64,000 nt of DNA from Allofournierella sp. (GCA_020025635.1 JAHHRU010000002.1:136827-200826), one strand, 5' to 3'; positions 23,765 through 32,391 are shown, counted from the stretch's first letter. Notes: generated by a model from the sequence alone, not told the origin. Numbers and translations: made by a program.

Positions 23765-24878
23765 TCACACCAAGGGAAGAAAACCAAGGTGAATAACCGG
23801 TGGCCGGAAACAAAGAAACGCAGCCGCCTGGGTAAGAAAGGAGCGCAGAACCACTATGGTAATGGAAGAGCCCAATCAGCACCGGCAGGGTGGGTTCTGC
23901 CGCTGAACGAAAGGAAACCGCTCGATCACACAAAGATGATTTCTTTTAAAAGACCAAAACGAGCCGTTTGAGTTTCCCGAAGTTTCAGAGAAATGATTGC
24001 AGAGCCCACCAACTGCCCGCATGAATTTTTAGTATGGATCGATCAGTTGTCAGCTTGAAAAAACCGTTCCGTTTTAGAAAAGGCGAAAAAGGTTTTCGAA
24101 GTTTTCTGGTTTGAGTTTATTCTAAAAATCATCAGCGCAGGGCATCATGGATGAATGGCCTGAATAAATTGCTTAGCAAAAGCCCGGAGCAACTGGAAGG
24201 ACCTTTTCACGCAAGAGCAGAATTGAAATGCTTTTCACCAAAAGGAACCGGAAAGGATAAAGGGTCAAAGCTTATAAGCAAAAGCGTGTTTTGATGAAAA
24301 CACGAGAATAGTCGAGGTATTTACCGATGTACTGATTTGTACAGCACTGAGGTTCTTGTAGCTGTTTAAAGCTGGAAATGCAGGCAGCCGCTTCAAAAGG
24401 GTGCCCGAAAGAAAGGGAAAACCGGCCGAAAAAGCAGGATATCTTGAAAAAGATGGAATGCCGGCAGAAAAAAGCGGCAGATTGGTTGGGTTTGCAGAAC
24501 GGTTCGCCGGAAGCGGATGTGCTTTCTGCAAGGAAATCAAAACAGCATTTCGTAAATGATCGTAACTGTCCTTTTTGAAAAGGGAGGGTTCGATTGGAAC
24601 AGGTACCTGAGTAAAAAGTGTGACAGAGGAGCACAGTAAAAAGAATACCTTTTCAGTGTAGTGAGGTTTGTACCAATGTACTAATAAAACATGGTTGCCC
24701 CGTAACCACCCGGTAAAGTGGGCAATGTGAAGCTACAAAGTCCGCCAGGAATATGGAAAGATGTGAACGCCTATGATAAAATATCCGTTCGAGCATTTGA
24801 AATCCATCTGATACGAGGGCAGACCAATGTACTAAATCGTTTTCCGAAGGCGCCTTGTTCGGCGCCTTCGGTTTTTTG
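23765..24878 (+). ncRNA. Candidate very large structured noncoding RNA (about 1.1 kb)
   Basis: This locus has no plausible protein gene in either strand. It is purine-rich with GAAA/GGAAAC-type linkers, has lower GC than its surroundings, and is framed by an extended -10 promoter and a strong terminator. Short perfect helices are frequent: 23845-23852 with 23893-23900; 24010-24015 with 24044-24049; 24200-24207 with 24259-24266; hairpin 24285-24304 (8 bp, GATG loop); 24328-24343; 24492-24498 with 24525-24531; 24546-24558; 24695-24700 with 24720-24725. The motif ACCRATGTACTRA occurs at 24323, 24672 and 24823. Size and style recall OLE, GOLLD and ROOL RNAs, but I cannot match it to any of them. 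RNase P, tmRNA and group II intron signatures are absent. Confidence 0.6.
24844..24878 (+). terminator. Terminator of the large noncoding locus
   Basis: CCGAAGGCGCC (24844-24854) and GGCGCCTTCGG (24861-24871) form a perfect 11-bp stem with a 6-base loop followed by TTTTTTGTTTTTTC. Confidence 0.92.
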
Positions 24879-24896
24879 TTTTTTCGCAAAACGGCA

Positions 24897-24936
24897 AAAG
24901 CGCAGGTGCACCTTTCAAAATGCACCTGCGCTTTTT
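24897..24936. terminator. Terminator of the ECF sigma operon
   Basis: AAAGCGCAGGTGCA and TGCACCTGCGCTTT are perfect arms with a 10-base loop. On the minus strand the stem is followed by TTTGCC, and on the plus strand by TT; it lies 22 bases after the stop of the 24958 gene. Confidence 0.8.
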
Positions 24937-24957
24937 GGGCAGATCAGCGGTTTTGTC

Positions 24958-25803
24958 TTATCCGTTTTCCAGTTCCAGCTCTTTTTCTTTATCCATCACA
25001 GCATAAAACTGCCGGGTTTCTTCCTCCCATTGGGACACTCGCTCCTCAAGGCCTTCCCCTTCGATCTCATCATAGGGTACCGACAATATGGAAATTTCTT
25101 CGGCCTTTGTCCCCTCTTTTTCATCCGTCTTTTTTTCCGCAAGCCGAAAATCGATGCAGCAAAAGGCGGCGTTTGCTTCGTCCATGCGCTTTTTGATGTC
25201 CAGAATGAGCTGGGCCGCCCGCTGCGGTGTGACGGTGTTATCCCGAATCGACACCACAAGCCGGCCATAGCGGCGGGCAAGCTGGTTCACATCATATTCG
25301 CCGTCCAGCTCAAGGGCGCTTTTGTCCAGCCCTTCCAGGCCAAAAGGCTCCTGTGTCAGCATATCCCCAGTGGTAAAAAGGGTGCCAAAACCAAATTGAA
25401 GCTCATAAGGCAGCTTCTTTTCAGGGTTTTTCAGAACGGTTTCCACCTGCTGGCGGTATTCCCAGTTCAGCCTTTCATAGGTGTTTTCCCGCTGCTGCAC
25501 CCTCCAAGTGTAATCATCCTGTTTGAGGTTCCCCGCCCAGTCATACGTCAGGGTAAACCGGCTGTCCTTGCTGGAAGGGCTGGCCACCCTGGCCATATAC
25601 TCGCCGAATTTGAAATTGTAGGACACCTCTTCGATCAGATAATCGGTGCCGGGGTACTGCTGTGCCAGATAGCGCTTGGCGTTTCGTTTGGCTGCGAAGC
25701 CGGAAACCGGGTTTCCTACAAACAGCATTGCAAACCACAAAACCCCCGCAAGCAGCGCAAGGCCCGCCGCAAAAGCCAGGATTTTTTTCGTCTTGGTTTT
25801 CAT
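24958..25803 (-). CDS. YfjL-like membrane-anchored protein
   Basis: 281 aa. One N-terminal transmembrane helix (residues about 8-28) is followed by GNPVSGFAAKRNAKRYLAQQYPGTDYLIEEVSYNF-like text, typical of the YfjL family found next to Firmicutes ECF sigma factors. The extracytoplasmic rest is mixed alpha/beta and ends in a Glu-rich tail. No catalytic motif is seen. It overlaps the anti-sigma gene by ATGA. A role in signal sensing is only inferred from position. Confidence 0.65.
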   Translation of the reverse strand: MKTKTKKILAFAAGLALLAGVLWFAMLFVGNPVSGFAAKRNAKRYLAQQYPGTDYLIEEVSYNFKFGEYMARVASPSSKDSRFTLTYDWAGNLKQDDYTWRVQQRENTYERLNWEYRQQVETVLKNPEKKLPYELQFGFGTLFTTGDMLTQEPFGLEGLDKSALELDGEYDVNQLARRYGRLVVSIRDNTVTPQRAAQLILDIKKRMDEANAAFCCIDFRLAEKKTDEKEGTKAEEISILSVPYDEIEGEGLEERVSQWEEETRQFYAVMDKEKELELENG

Positions 25804-26321
25804 TTTTTTCCCTCCTTTTGAAAGGCGTAGTGGAACAGGGCCGCAATCAGTGCCCCCACCTGCGCCAGAACGATGTAAATGACCGTGAAGAAAAAGATGG
25901 AGTAGAGATCCAAAAATTCAAGGCCCCGAAGCCAGTTGATGCCGTTCACGGCAAGGTGCATCACAACCAGCAAAACCGGCAGTTCATACAGGGTCTTTTT
26001 TCGGAACACCAGATACCCCAGCGCACCGATCACCGGCATGATGAGCAGGTTGTAGAACATCCCCTCCCGGGCGGTGAGGGCAAGCCCCGCAAAAATGCCC
26101 AGCATCATCAAAAACAGCCCCGCAAACCGCAGCTTCCTTTGCAGCTTTTTCAAGGCTTTATCGGCATCTGCCGCCGGGGGCACTTTCCCCTTATACTGCG
26201 CCCGGCAGGCCTCGCAGCCGGCCACATGGGCTTCCACCGCTTTGCGGCTGTCCTCGCTGGCAACGCCGTCTTGCACCAGCGGCATCAGGTCCATGCACAC
26301 CTCACAGCTGATCTCATTCAT
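25800..26321 (-). CDS. Zinc-finger (zf-HC2) anti-sigma factor with membrane domain
   Basis: 173 aa. The N-terminus has the anti-sigma zinc site as C-E-V-C, then H-V-A-G-C-E-A-C near residues 32-39. About four hydrophobic segments follow (residues 65-165). It should hold the ECF sigma factor at the membrane. It overlaps the sigma gene by 8 bases and the YfjL-like gene by 4. Confidence 0.8.
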   Translation of the reverse strand: MNEISCEVCMDLMPLVQDGVASEDSRKAVEAHVAGCEACRAQYKGKVPPAADADKALKKLQRKLRFAGLFLMMLGIFAGLALTAREGMFYNLLIMPVIGALGYLVFRKKTLYELPVLLVVMHLAVNGINWLRGLEFLDLYSIFFFTVIYIVLAQVGALIAALFHYAFQKEGKK

Positions 26322-26817
26322 ACTCGTACCCCTCCTTTTTCAAAATTTCCCGGATTTTATTTTTTGCCCGAAATTCGATCACCCGGGCCGAGCTTTCCGA
26401 AATGCCGTACTTTGCCCCGATCTCATGGAAAGAATACCCTTCCATCCGCATTTTGAGAATACCCTGTGTGCGCTTCGGCTCTTTTTGCAGCAGCCGGCGG
26501 ATGCGGTCCGCCAGTTCCCGGTTTGCGGCCCGGTGTTCCGGCTGGGTGTCATCGGCCGGTAAAAGCTCCGAGAGCTCTTCTGTTTTGGGCCGGCGGCTTT
26601 TGGTGCGGCACCAGTGGTGCCAGCGATGCCGTGCAATGGAGAAAAGCCAGGTTTTCGCATCCGCTTCTTTGCGAAAGCTTCCAATGGAGCGCACTGCCTC
26701 CAGAAAGGTTTCGGCCGCAAGCTCCTCGGCCAGGGCGCCGTCATGGCACAGGCCGTACAGATAAAGATACACATCCTTGTAATTTGTGCAAAACAGCTCT
26801 TTCAAAAGCTCCTGCAT
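26314..26817 (-). CDS. RNA polymerase ECF-type sigma factor
   Basis: 167 aa. Region 2: YKDVYLYLYGLCHDGALAEELAAETFLEAV and the KTWLFSIARHRW segment. Region 4: LKMRMEGYSFHEIGAKYGISESSARVIEFRAKNKI, a helix-turn-helix for -35 recognition. It is first of a three-gene operon with its anti-sigma. The target promoters are unknown; the operon's own promoter looks sigma-A-like. Confidence 0.9.
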   Translation of the reverse strand: MQELLKELFCTNYKDVYLYLYGLCHDGALAEELAAETFLEAVRSIGSFRKEADAKTWLFSIARHRWHHWCRTKSRRPKTEELSELLPADDTQPEHRAANRELADRIRRLLQKEPKRTQGILKMRMEGYSFHEIGAKYGISESSARVIEFRAKNKIREILKKEGYEYE

Positions 26818-26886
26818 ACGGCCCGCCTCCTTTCACCTCATTTGTGCCCGCCGCAGCCGGTTTGTTACAGGTTTTTTCTTTTTTTG

Positions 26887-26915
26887 ATTGTAGCATATCC
26901 TGTTTGGGTGAACAA
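26887..26915 (-). promoter_or_regulatory. Sigma-A-like promoter of the ECF sigma operon
   Basis: Minus strand TTGTTC (26915-26910) and TACAAT (26892-26887) with a 17-base spacer, about 70 bases before the sigma gene. Confidence 0.6.
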
Positions 26916-26939
26916 GCAGGCCAAATCCACGCCTTTTTC

Positions 26940-26967
26940 TTGACTTTACGGGGGGCTGACCTATAAT
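26940..26967 (+). promoter_or_regulatory. Promoter of the racemase-metG-tatD group
   Basis: TTGACT at 26940-26945 and perfect TATAAT at 26962-26967, spacer 16, about 65 bases before the racemase start. Confidence 0.75.
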
Positions 26968-27032
26968 GAATAGTGTATACCTTTTTCATTTTAAGGCACC
27001 CGCAAAACGCATTTGCAAAGGAGGCGCTCTTC

Positions 27033-27776
27033 ATGGCTTTTTCTGAAACCGAGCAGCCCGCAGGCCAGCACCCGGTGCTGGGCGTGCTGGGTGGTCTTGG
27101 CCCCATGAGCACCGTTTATTTTTATGAGATGGTCACCAGCCACACCCTGGCAGAAAAAGACCAGGATCACCTGGACATCGTGATCTCCAGCCGGGCCACC
27201 ACCCCGGACCGCAGCGCCTTCATTCTGGGCCAAAGCAAGGAGGACCCCTTCTCCATTATGGAACAGGATGCCGAAAATCTGGTGCGCTACGGTGCAACCG
27301 TGCTGGCCATTCCCTGCAACACCGCCCATTATTTTTACGACCGGCTGCGCCGCAGCCTTTCGGTGCCGGTTCTGAGCATGATCCAGCTCACGGTTCAGGC
27401 CGCCAAGGCCCAGGGCTGCACAAAGCTGGGCATCCTTGCCACCACCGGCACGGTTGCAAGCTGCTCTTATCAGCGGATGTGTGCTGCCGAAGGCCTGGAT
27501 TTTGCGGTACCTGACGAAGAATATCAAAACATCCTGATGGATGACATCATCTACGGCCAGATCAAGCAGGGCAGGCCGGTGGATCTTGCCGCCTTCATGC
27601 GGGTGGCCGACAACCTGAAAGCACAGGGCTGCCAGCGGGCGGTGCTGGGCTGCACCGAGCTTTCCCTCATCAAGCGGGACTGCGGCCTTGACGAGTTTTT
27701 CATCGACAGTTCCGAGGTCCTTGCAAAGGCATCCATTCTTGCCTGCGGCAAAACCCCGGTGGGCTTTTCCATTTGA
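27033..27776 (+). CDS. Aspartate/glutamate racemase family amino-acid racemase
   Basis: 247 aa. It opens LGVLGGLGPMSTVYFYEM. The two catalytic cysteines sit in IPCNTAHYF near residue 90 and LGCTELSLI near 207, as in PLP-independent aspartate racemases. The ATG at 27033 follows AAAGGAGG (27017-27024); an in-frame upstream start at 26973 lies in the leader. It probably makes D-Asp or another D-amino acid for cell-wall cross-links. Substrate is not readable from sequence. Confidence 0.85.
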   Translation: MAFSETEQPAGQHPVLGVLGGLGPMSTVYFYEMVTSHTLAEKDQDHLDIVISSRATTPDRSAFILGQSKEDPFSIMEQDAENLVRYGATVLAIPCNTAHYFYDRLRRSLSVPVLSMIQLTVQAAKAQGCTKLGILATTGTVASCSYQRMCAAEGLDFAVPDEEYQNILMDDIIYGQIKQGRPVDLAAFMRVADNLKAQGCQRAVLGCTELSLIKRDCGLDEFFIDSSEVLAKASILACGKTPVGFSI

Positions 27777-27825
27777 CAAACCGCGGCCGTTCCATTCGCG
27801 GCCGTGTAAGAAAGGATAGATTACC

Positions 27826-29808
27826 ATGAGCGAAAAGAAAACCTTTTACATCACCACCCCCATCTACTACCCCAGCGACAAGCTGCACATCGGCCACAGC
27901 TACACCACCGTGGCCTGCGATGCGCTGGCCCGCTACAAGCGGATGCAGGGCTATGATGTGATGTTCCTGACCGGCACCGATGAGCACGGCCAGAAGATCC
28001 AGGACAAGGCCGCCGATGCCGGCGTGACCCCCAAGCAGTATGTGGACAACATTGTGGAAGGCGAAGGCGGCGTGAAGGACCTTTGGAAGCTGCTGGACAT
28101 CAGCTACGACCGGTTCATCCGCACCACCGACGATTACCACATGGAAAGCTGCCAGAAGATCTTCACCCAGCTGTATGAGCAGGGCGACATCTACAAGTCG
28201 GTTTACAAGGGCCACTACTGCAAACCCTGCGAAAGCTTCTGGACCGACAGCCAGCTGGTGGACGGCAAGTGCCCCGACTGCGGCCGTGAGGTTTACGAGG
28301 CCGAGGAAGAGGCTTACTTCTTCAAAACCAGCAAGTACGCCGACCGCCTGCTCAGGCTTTATGAAGAGAATCCCCAGTTCATCCAGCCCGAGACCCGCAA
28401 AAACGAGATGATCGCTTTCATCAATCAGGGCCTTCAGGACACCTGCGTTTCCCGCACCACTGTGCCCTGGGGCATCCCGGTGCCTTTTGATCAGAAGCAC
28501 ACCATGTATGTTTGGGTGGATGCGCTTTCCAACTATATCACCGCTCTGGGCTATCAGAACGGCAAATACGACGATTACTCCAAGTTCTGGCCCGCCGACC
28601 TGCACATGGTGGGCAAGGAGATCCTGCGTTTCCACACCATCCTGTGGCCGGCCATGCTGATGGCTCTGGATCTGCCTTTGCCCAAGCGGGTGTTCGGCCA
28701 CGGCTGGCTGCTTTTGGACGGCGGCAAGATGTCCAAGTCCAAGGGCAACGTGGTGGACCCGGTGGTTCTGTGCCAGCGCTACGGCGTGGATGCCATCCGC
28801 TACTTCCTGCTGCGTGAGATCCCCTTCGGCAACGACGGCTCCTTCTCCAACGAGTCCCTCATCTCCCGCATCAACACCGACCTTGCCAACGACCTGGGCA
28901 ACCTGCTGTCCCGCACGGTGGCAATGGTTGAAAAATATTTCGGCGGCACCATTCCCGCCCAGCGTGCAGCCGGCGAATTCGATGAGGACCTGATCTCCAT
29001 CGTTTCCGCAATGCCTGCCCATGTGACCGAGAACATGGATCAGCTGCTGATTCCCCAGGCCACTCAGGAAATCTTCAAGGCCATTCAGCGGGCAAACAAG
29101 TACATCGACGAAACCGCTCCCTGGGCCCTGGCAAAGGACGAGGCCAACAAGCCCCGCCTGGCCGCTGTTTTGTACAACCTGTGCGAGGCCCTGCGCTTTG
29201 CCGCTGTGATGCTGGCCCCCTTCCTGCCCACCACCGCCGACCGCATGGCCGAGCAGCTAGGCCTTTCCCAGGCTGAGCGGGACTTTGACACCCTGACCTT
29301 CGGCAGCAAGACCGAGTACACCGTACAGAAGGGCGAGGCCCTGTTCCCCCGCATCGACATGGAAAAGGAGCTGGCAGAGCTGGCCGCCGAGCAGGCTGCC
29401 AAGGCCGCTGCCGCCCAAGCGGATCAGCCCGCCGAGGAAGCCCCCGCTTTGGAAAAGCTGGAGCTTGAGCACCTGGACGAGATCACCTTTGATGATTTCG
29501 CAAAGTGCGAAATGCGTGTGGCCCGGGTGCTGGAATGCGAGAAGCTGAAGGAATCCAAAAAGCTGCTCAAATTCAAGCTCTTTGACGGTGAGCGTGAACG
29601 CACCATCCTTTCCGGCATTGCCAAGTGGTATGAGCCGGAAGACCTGATCGGCAAGAACGTGTGCATCGTGGCAAACCTGGCTCCCCGCCCCATGATGAAG
29701 GGCAAGTATGTGAGCGAGGGCATGATCCTGTCCGCAGAGGACAATGAAGGCAACGTGACCGTTGTGCAGTTCCCCGCCAGCGTAAAGCCCGGCAGCCAGC
29801 TGGGCTGA
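27826..29808 (+). CDS. metG: Methionyl-tRNA synthetase
   Basis: 660 aa. Class I HIGH motif as KLHIGHSYTT near residue 20. The zinc knuckle is C-K-P-C...C-P-D-C near residues 129-148. KMSKS is intact in GGKMSKSKGNVVDP. A C-terminal EMAP/Trbp111 tRNA-binding domain (from about residue 555, FDDFAKCEMRVARVLECEK) gives a dimeric type. An Ala-rich linker joins them. Confidence 0.96.
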   Translation: MSEKKTFYITTPIYYPSDKLHIGHSYTTVACDALARYKRMQGYDVMFLTGTDEHGQKIQDKAADAGVTPKQYVDNIVEGEGGVKDLWKLLDISYDRFIRTTDDYHMESCQKIFTQLYEQGDIYKSVYKGHYCKPCESFWTDSQLVDGKCPDCGREVYEAEEEAYFFKTSKYADRLLRLYEENPQFIQPETRKNEMIAFINQGLQDTCVSRTTVPWGIPVPFDQKHTMYVWVDALSNYITALGYQNGKYDDYSKFWPADLHMVGKEILRFHTILWPAMLMALDLPLPKRVFGHGWLLLDGGKMSKSKGNVVDPVVLCQRYGVDAIRYFLLREIPFGNDGSFSNESLISRINTDLANDLGNLLSRTVAMVEKYFGGTIPAQRAAGEFDEDLISIVSAMPAHVTENMDQLLIPQATQEIFKAIQRANKYIDETAPWALAKDEANKPRLAAVLYNLCEALRFAAVMLAPFLPTTADRMAEQLGLSQAERDFDTLTFGSKTEYTVQKGEALFPRIDMEKELAELAAEQAAKAAAAQADQPAEEAPALEKLELEHLDEITFDDFAKCEMRVARVLECEKLKESKKLLKFKLFDGERERTILSGIAKWYEPEDLIGKNVCIVANLAPRPMMKGKYVSEGMILSAEDNEGNVTVVQFPASVKPGSQLG

Positions 29809-29819
29809 AAAGGAGATTT

Positions 29820-30614
29820 ATGGCATTTCCCATTTTTGATACCCACGCCCATTACATGAGCCGCCAATTTGATGCCGACCGGGCAGAGCTTTTGAATGCT
29901 TTGCCCCAGGGCGGCGTGGTTGGGGTGATCGAATGCGGCACCGACCTTGCCACCAGCGAAGGGGCTCTGGCCCTTTGCCGGCAGTATCCCTTTATGCGGG
30001 CTGCGCTGGGCATTCACCCGGAAAGCCTCATTGACGAGGAAACCTCCACCCAGACCCGCTTTTGCGGTGACTGGCGAAGTGAGCTTTCCCAGATCCGTGA
30101 GCTGTTTTCCGACCCGAAGGCAGTGGCCGTGGGCGAATGCGGGCTGGATTACCACTGGCCCATCCCCAAAGAGGAACAGCTCGCCCTGTTTGAAGCCCAC
30201 CTCCGGCTGGCGCTGGAGCTGGACAAGCCCATCATCGTGCACGACCGGGAAGCCCATGAGGACACCTACCGGCTTTTAAAGCAGTATCGGCCCAAAGGGG
30301 TGGTGCACTGCTACTCCGGCTCGGCCGAAGATGCGCTCACCCTGGTAGATCAGGGCATGTACATCGGCCTGGGCGGCGCTGTCACCTTTAAGGGGGCCCG
30401 CCGGGCGCTCAAGGTGATCGATGCCCTGGACCCTTCCCGCATCCTGCTGGAAACCGACAGCCCCTTCATGGCCCCGGTGCCCTGCCGCGGCCAGCGGTGC
30501 GACTCCCGTCTCATCGCACACACCGGCGCCTTTATCGCCGAACGCAAAGGCCTTACGCCTGAAACGCTGTTCCAGATGACCGAGGCCAATGCCCGGCGTC
30601 TGTTCAACATTTAA
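29820..30614 (+). CDS. tatD: TatD-family metal-dependent DNase
   Basis: 264 aa. Metal ligands: DTHAHYMS at the start, GECGLDY near residue 108, HDREAHED near 141, VHCYSG near 162 and ETDSPFMAP near 213. The family contains 3'-5' exonucleases/hydrolases acting in DNA quality control. It starts 11 bases after metG with AAAGGAG; metG-tatD pairing is common in Firmicutes. Confidence 0.9.
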   Translation: MAFPIFDTHAHYMSRQFDADRAELLNALPQGGVVGVIECGTDLATSEGALALCRQYPFMRAALGIHPESLIDEETSTQTRFCGDWRSELSQIRELFSDPKAVAVGECGLDYHWPIPKEEQLALFEAHLRLALELDKPIIVHDREAHEDTYRLLKQYRPKGVVHCYSGSAEDALTLVDQGMYIGLGGAVTFKGARRALKVIDALDPSRILLETDSPFMAPVPCRGQRCDSRLIAHTGAFIAERKGLTPETLFQMTEANARRLFNI

Positions 30615-30627
30615 GGAGGAATTTCTT

Positions 30628-30858
30628 ATGAAAGCACGCATCCCCAAACACCGCGAATTCGTTATCAACTTCCCCAGCGATATGGACGAGGCCCGCAGCA
30701 ACGAGGCCTGGGACAAGCTGAACACCCTGCTGGAAGATTACAAGAAGGCTCACAACGGCAACAGCGTTTTTGAGCCCACCTTCATTGAGGATCTGGAGCC
30801 CCAGGTCAAGGCCCTGCAGGCTGAGTACGGCTTCGAGTACACCATCGAAGAAAAGTAA
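30628..30858 (+). CDS. Conserved small protein, unknown function
   Basis: 76 aa with an excellent AAGGAGGA site 7 bases before the ATG. It is soluble, charged and probably helical (ARSNEAWDKLNTLLEDYKKAHNG). I recognise no domain. It starts 14 bases after tatD and is likely the last gene of that operon. Confidence 0.75.
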   Translation: MKARIPKHREFVINFPSDMDEARSNEAWDKLNTLLEDYKKAHNGNSVFEPTFIEDLEPQVKALQAEYGFEYTIEEK

Positions 30859-30875
30859 CTCCCATTTCACAAACA

Positions 30876-30916
30876 AAGCGCCCGCTCTCAAAAGTTTTGA
30901 GAGCGGGCGCTTTTCT
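30876..30916. terminator. Bidirectional terminator
   Basis: AGCGCCCGCTCTCAAAA and TTTTGAGAGCGGGCGCT form a perfect stem with A and T runs outside, between convergent genes. Confidence 0.9.
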
Positions 30917-30926
30917 TTTTCGCTTT

Positions 30927-31253
30927 TTACAACAGCTCTTCCAGCTTTTCCAGAAACGCTTCTTCGCCCAAGGTGTTCACCTTGAACAGCATTGCCTGGC
31001 TGCCGCCGGCCGTGATGGCCGAAATCTGCACCGGGCCCTCTGCGGGGCCGAAAAAGGTCACCGAAAGGCTCAGGCGGTTGCCACCCATATAGCTGTACCG
31101 CTCGAACACCCGAACCGAACAGCACATCCCTTTCTTTGTAAAATCGCTGGAATCTTCCAGCGTTGCGGAAAGGCTCCCGCTCAGGATGCCGTTTTCAATG
31201 CGATTCACCAGTGAATGGAAGGACTCATCCACAGTGTCTTCCAGTTTTGCCAT
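30927..31253 (-). CDS. Small conserved protein, possibly DUF6054 family
   Basis: 108 aa. The text VCCVRVFERYS-type (here CCSVRVFERYSYMGGNRLSL) followed by ITAGGSQAMLFKVNTLGEEAFLE resembles a Firmicutes family I recall as DUF6054. Mixed alpha/beta, no membrane segment or catalytic pattern. Single gene with a GGAGG site; function unknown. Confidence 0.6.
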   Translation of the reverse strand: MAKLEDTVDESFHSLVNRIENGILSGSLSATLEDSSDFTKKGMCCSVRVFERYSYMGGNRLSLSVTFFGPAEGPVQISAITAGGSQAMLFKVNTLGEEAFLEKLEELL

Positions 31254-31308
31254 TTTCTCTGCCTCCTTTTCGGCCCTTCGACCTTCTTATTTATACTTAT
31301 TGTTATAT

Positions 31309-32310
31309 TTATTCATATTCTTCCAATAAGTACTGTCCTTTTTCAAAATCAAACCGCTCCACATAGGGAATCTCTTCCCGATAGAGCCAGCGCTCGGCAA
31401 ATGTGGGGGTGAAAGCAAACACCCGTTCCTCCTGCAAAAAGCTGTAACGCTCAAAGCTGCTTGGAAAATGCTGCTGGTACAGTGCGCAGAAAACCGGATT
31501 TTCCAGCGGGTGGCCCAGCTCCCTGCAAACACCCTCCAGCTGGATGTTGCCCATACAGAGAGCTGCCCTGGGATTGTTGGCCAGCTGCTGGTATTTGGGC
31601 AGCATCCGGTCGGTTTGGAAATAGAAGGTGCCGCCCACCCGCACCACGCTCATAGTGCGGGAGCTCACCCGGTCTTTCCAGCTGGTGGAAAGCACCATTT
31701 TGGCCCCTTCGCCGCAGTCGGCCCAAAGCTTTGCGCACTTTTCTTCAAATTCATCCCGGCGAAGCTCTGCGGCAGCGGCCGGCTCTTCTGCCTTTTCATA
31801 CCAGCCGGAAAGCCGGCGGCAAAGGATGATATACACCGCACTGGAAAGCCGGTTCAGCGCTTCGGCAAGGTCCGGCCGGCTTTCCCCAAAGGCACCAAGG
31901 GCCGAAAGCTCCACCTCCCTTGCCTGAGCACGCAGGCTGTTGAGCGCAGCCCCAAGGCGGCCCATCTGGCGGCTGGGCACAGGGTGCTGGATGCCGAAGG
32001 CCTTCTGTACCTGCTGGGAATCATGCCGCAGCTGGCGGCTGGAAAGCCCCAGAAGCACGACTTCCCCAAAGGGTTCCCCGGTTACTTCCACCCGCTGAAT
32101 ACGCCGCAGGAACACCAGCAGGTCTTCCAGATCCTGCATCACCGGTTCGTCGGCCAGTTCTTCGGCTGTTATTTGGGTTTCCACCGTTTTTGCCACCAGG
32201 CTGTCCAGCTTCCCGCGGAACTTGATCTGCGGGTGTGTTTTGCTTACCAATTTGCCGCCGTTCAAAAGGGTCTTGGTTTCGGTTTTTCCGGTATTCGTTA
32301 CTTCCTGCAT
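31309..32310 (-). CDS. EutT-like cobalamin adenosyltransferase domain fused to a flavin split-barrel domain
   Basis: 333 aa. Residues 20-45 read VSKTHPQIKFRGKLDSL, the EutT signature. A LNSLRAQAREVELSAL segment and LNRLSSAVYIILCRRL (residues about 150-165) continue the adenosyltransferase fold. From about residue 195 a second domain, MVLSTSWKDRVSSRTMSVV to ALCMGNIQLEG, is a pyridoxamine-phosphate-oxidase-like FMN split barrel. Such a flavoprotein could reduce Co(II) for adenosylation. No B12 gene is nearby; the combined role is inference. Confidence 0.65.
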   Translation of the reverse strand: MQEVTNTGKTETKTLLNGGKLVSKTHPQIKFRGKLDSLVAKTVETQITAEELADEPVMQDLEDLLVFLRRIQRVEVTGEPFGEVVLLGLSSRQLRHDSQQVQKAFGIQHPVPSRQMGRLGAALNSLRAQAREVELSALGAFGESRPDLAEALNRLSSAVYIILCRRLSGWYEKAEEPAAAAELRRDEFEEKCAKLWADCGEGAKMVLSTSWKDRVSSRTMSVVRVGGTFYFQTDRMLPKYQQLANNPRAALCMGNIQLEGVCRELGHPLENPVFCALYQQHFPSSFERYSFLQEERVFAFTPTFAERWLYREEIPYVERFDFEKGQYLLEEYE

Positions 32311-32391
32311 GGGATTTCCCCTTTTCCTGTTTTATTTCTTTAAGTATACGGATTTCAGTCGGGATATGCAACACACCTTCCCGTTTCTTTA

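Noticed and set aside
23126..23796. Two plus-strand frames of about 150 aa
   Set aside because: No ribosome site, Phe/Ser/Leu/Cys-rich text, no family; they cross the candidate small-RNA terminator.
24265..24634. Minus-strand frames within the large noncoding locus
   Set aside because: No start signals and unnatural composition. The opposite strand has the promoter and terminator.
23765..24878. RNase P RNA, tmRNA, group I or group II intron
   Set aside because: No RNase P core (GAGGAAAGTCC), no tRNA-like ends with a tag ORF, no intron domain V hairpin or GTGYG start are visible.
24718..25821. 367-aa plus-strand frame
   Set aside because: It starts inside the noncoding locus, crosses its terminator and runs opposite the YfjL-like gene.
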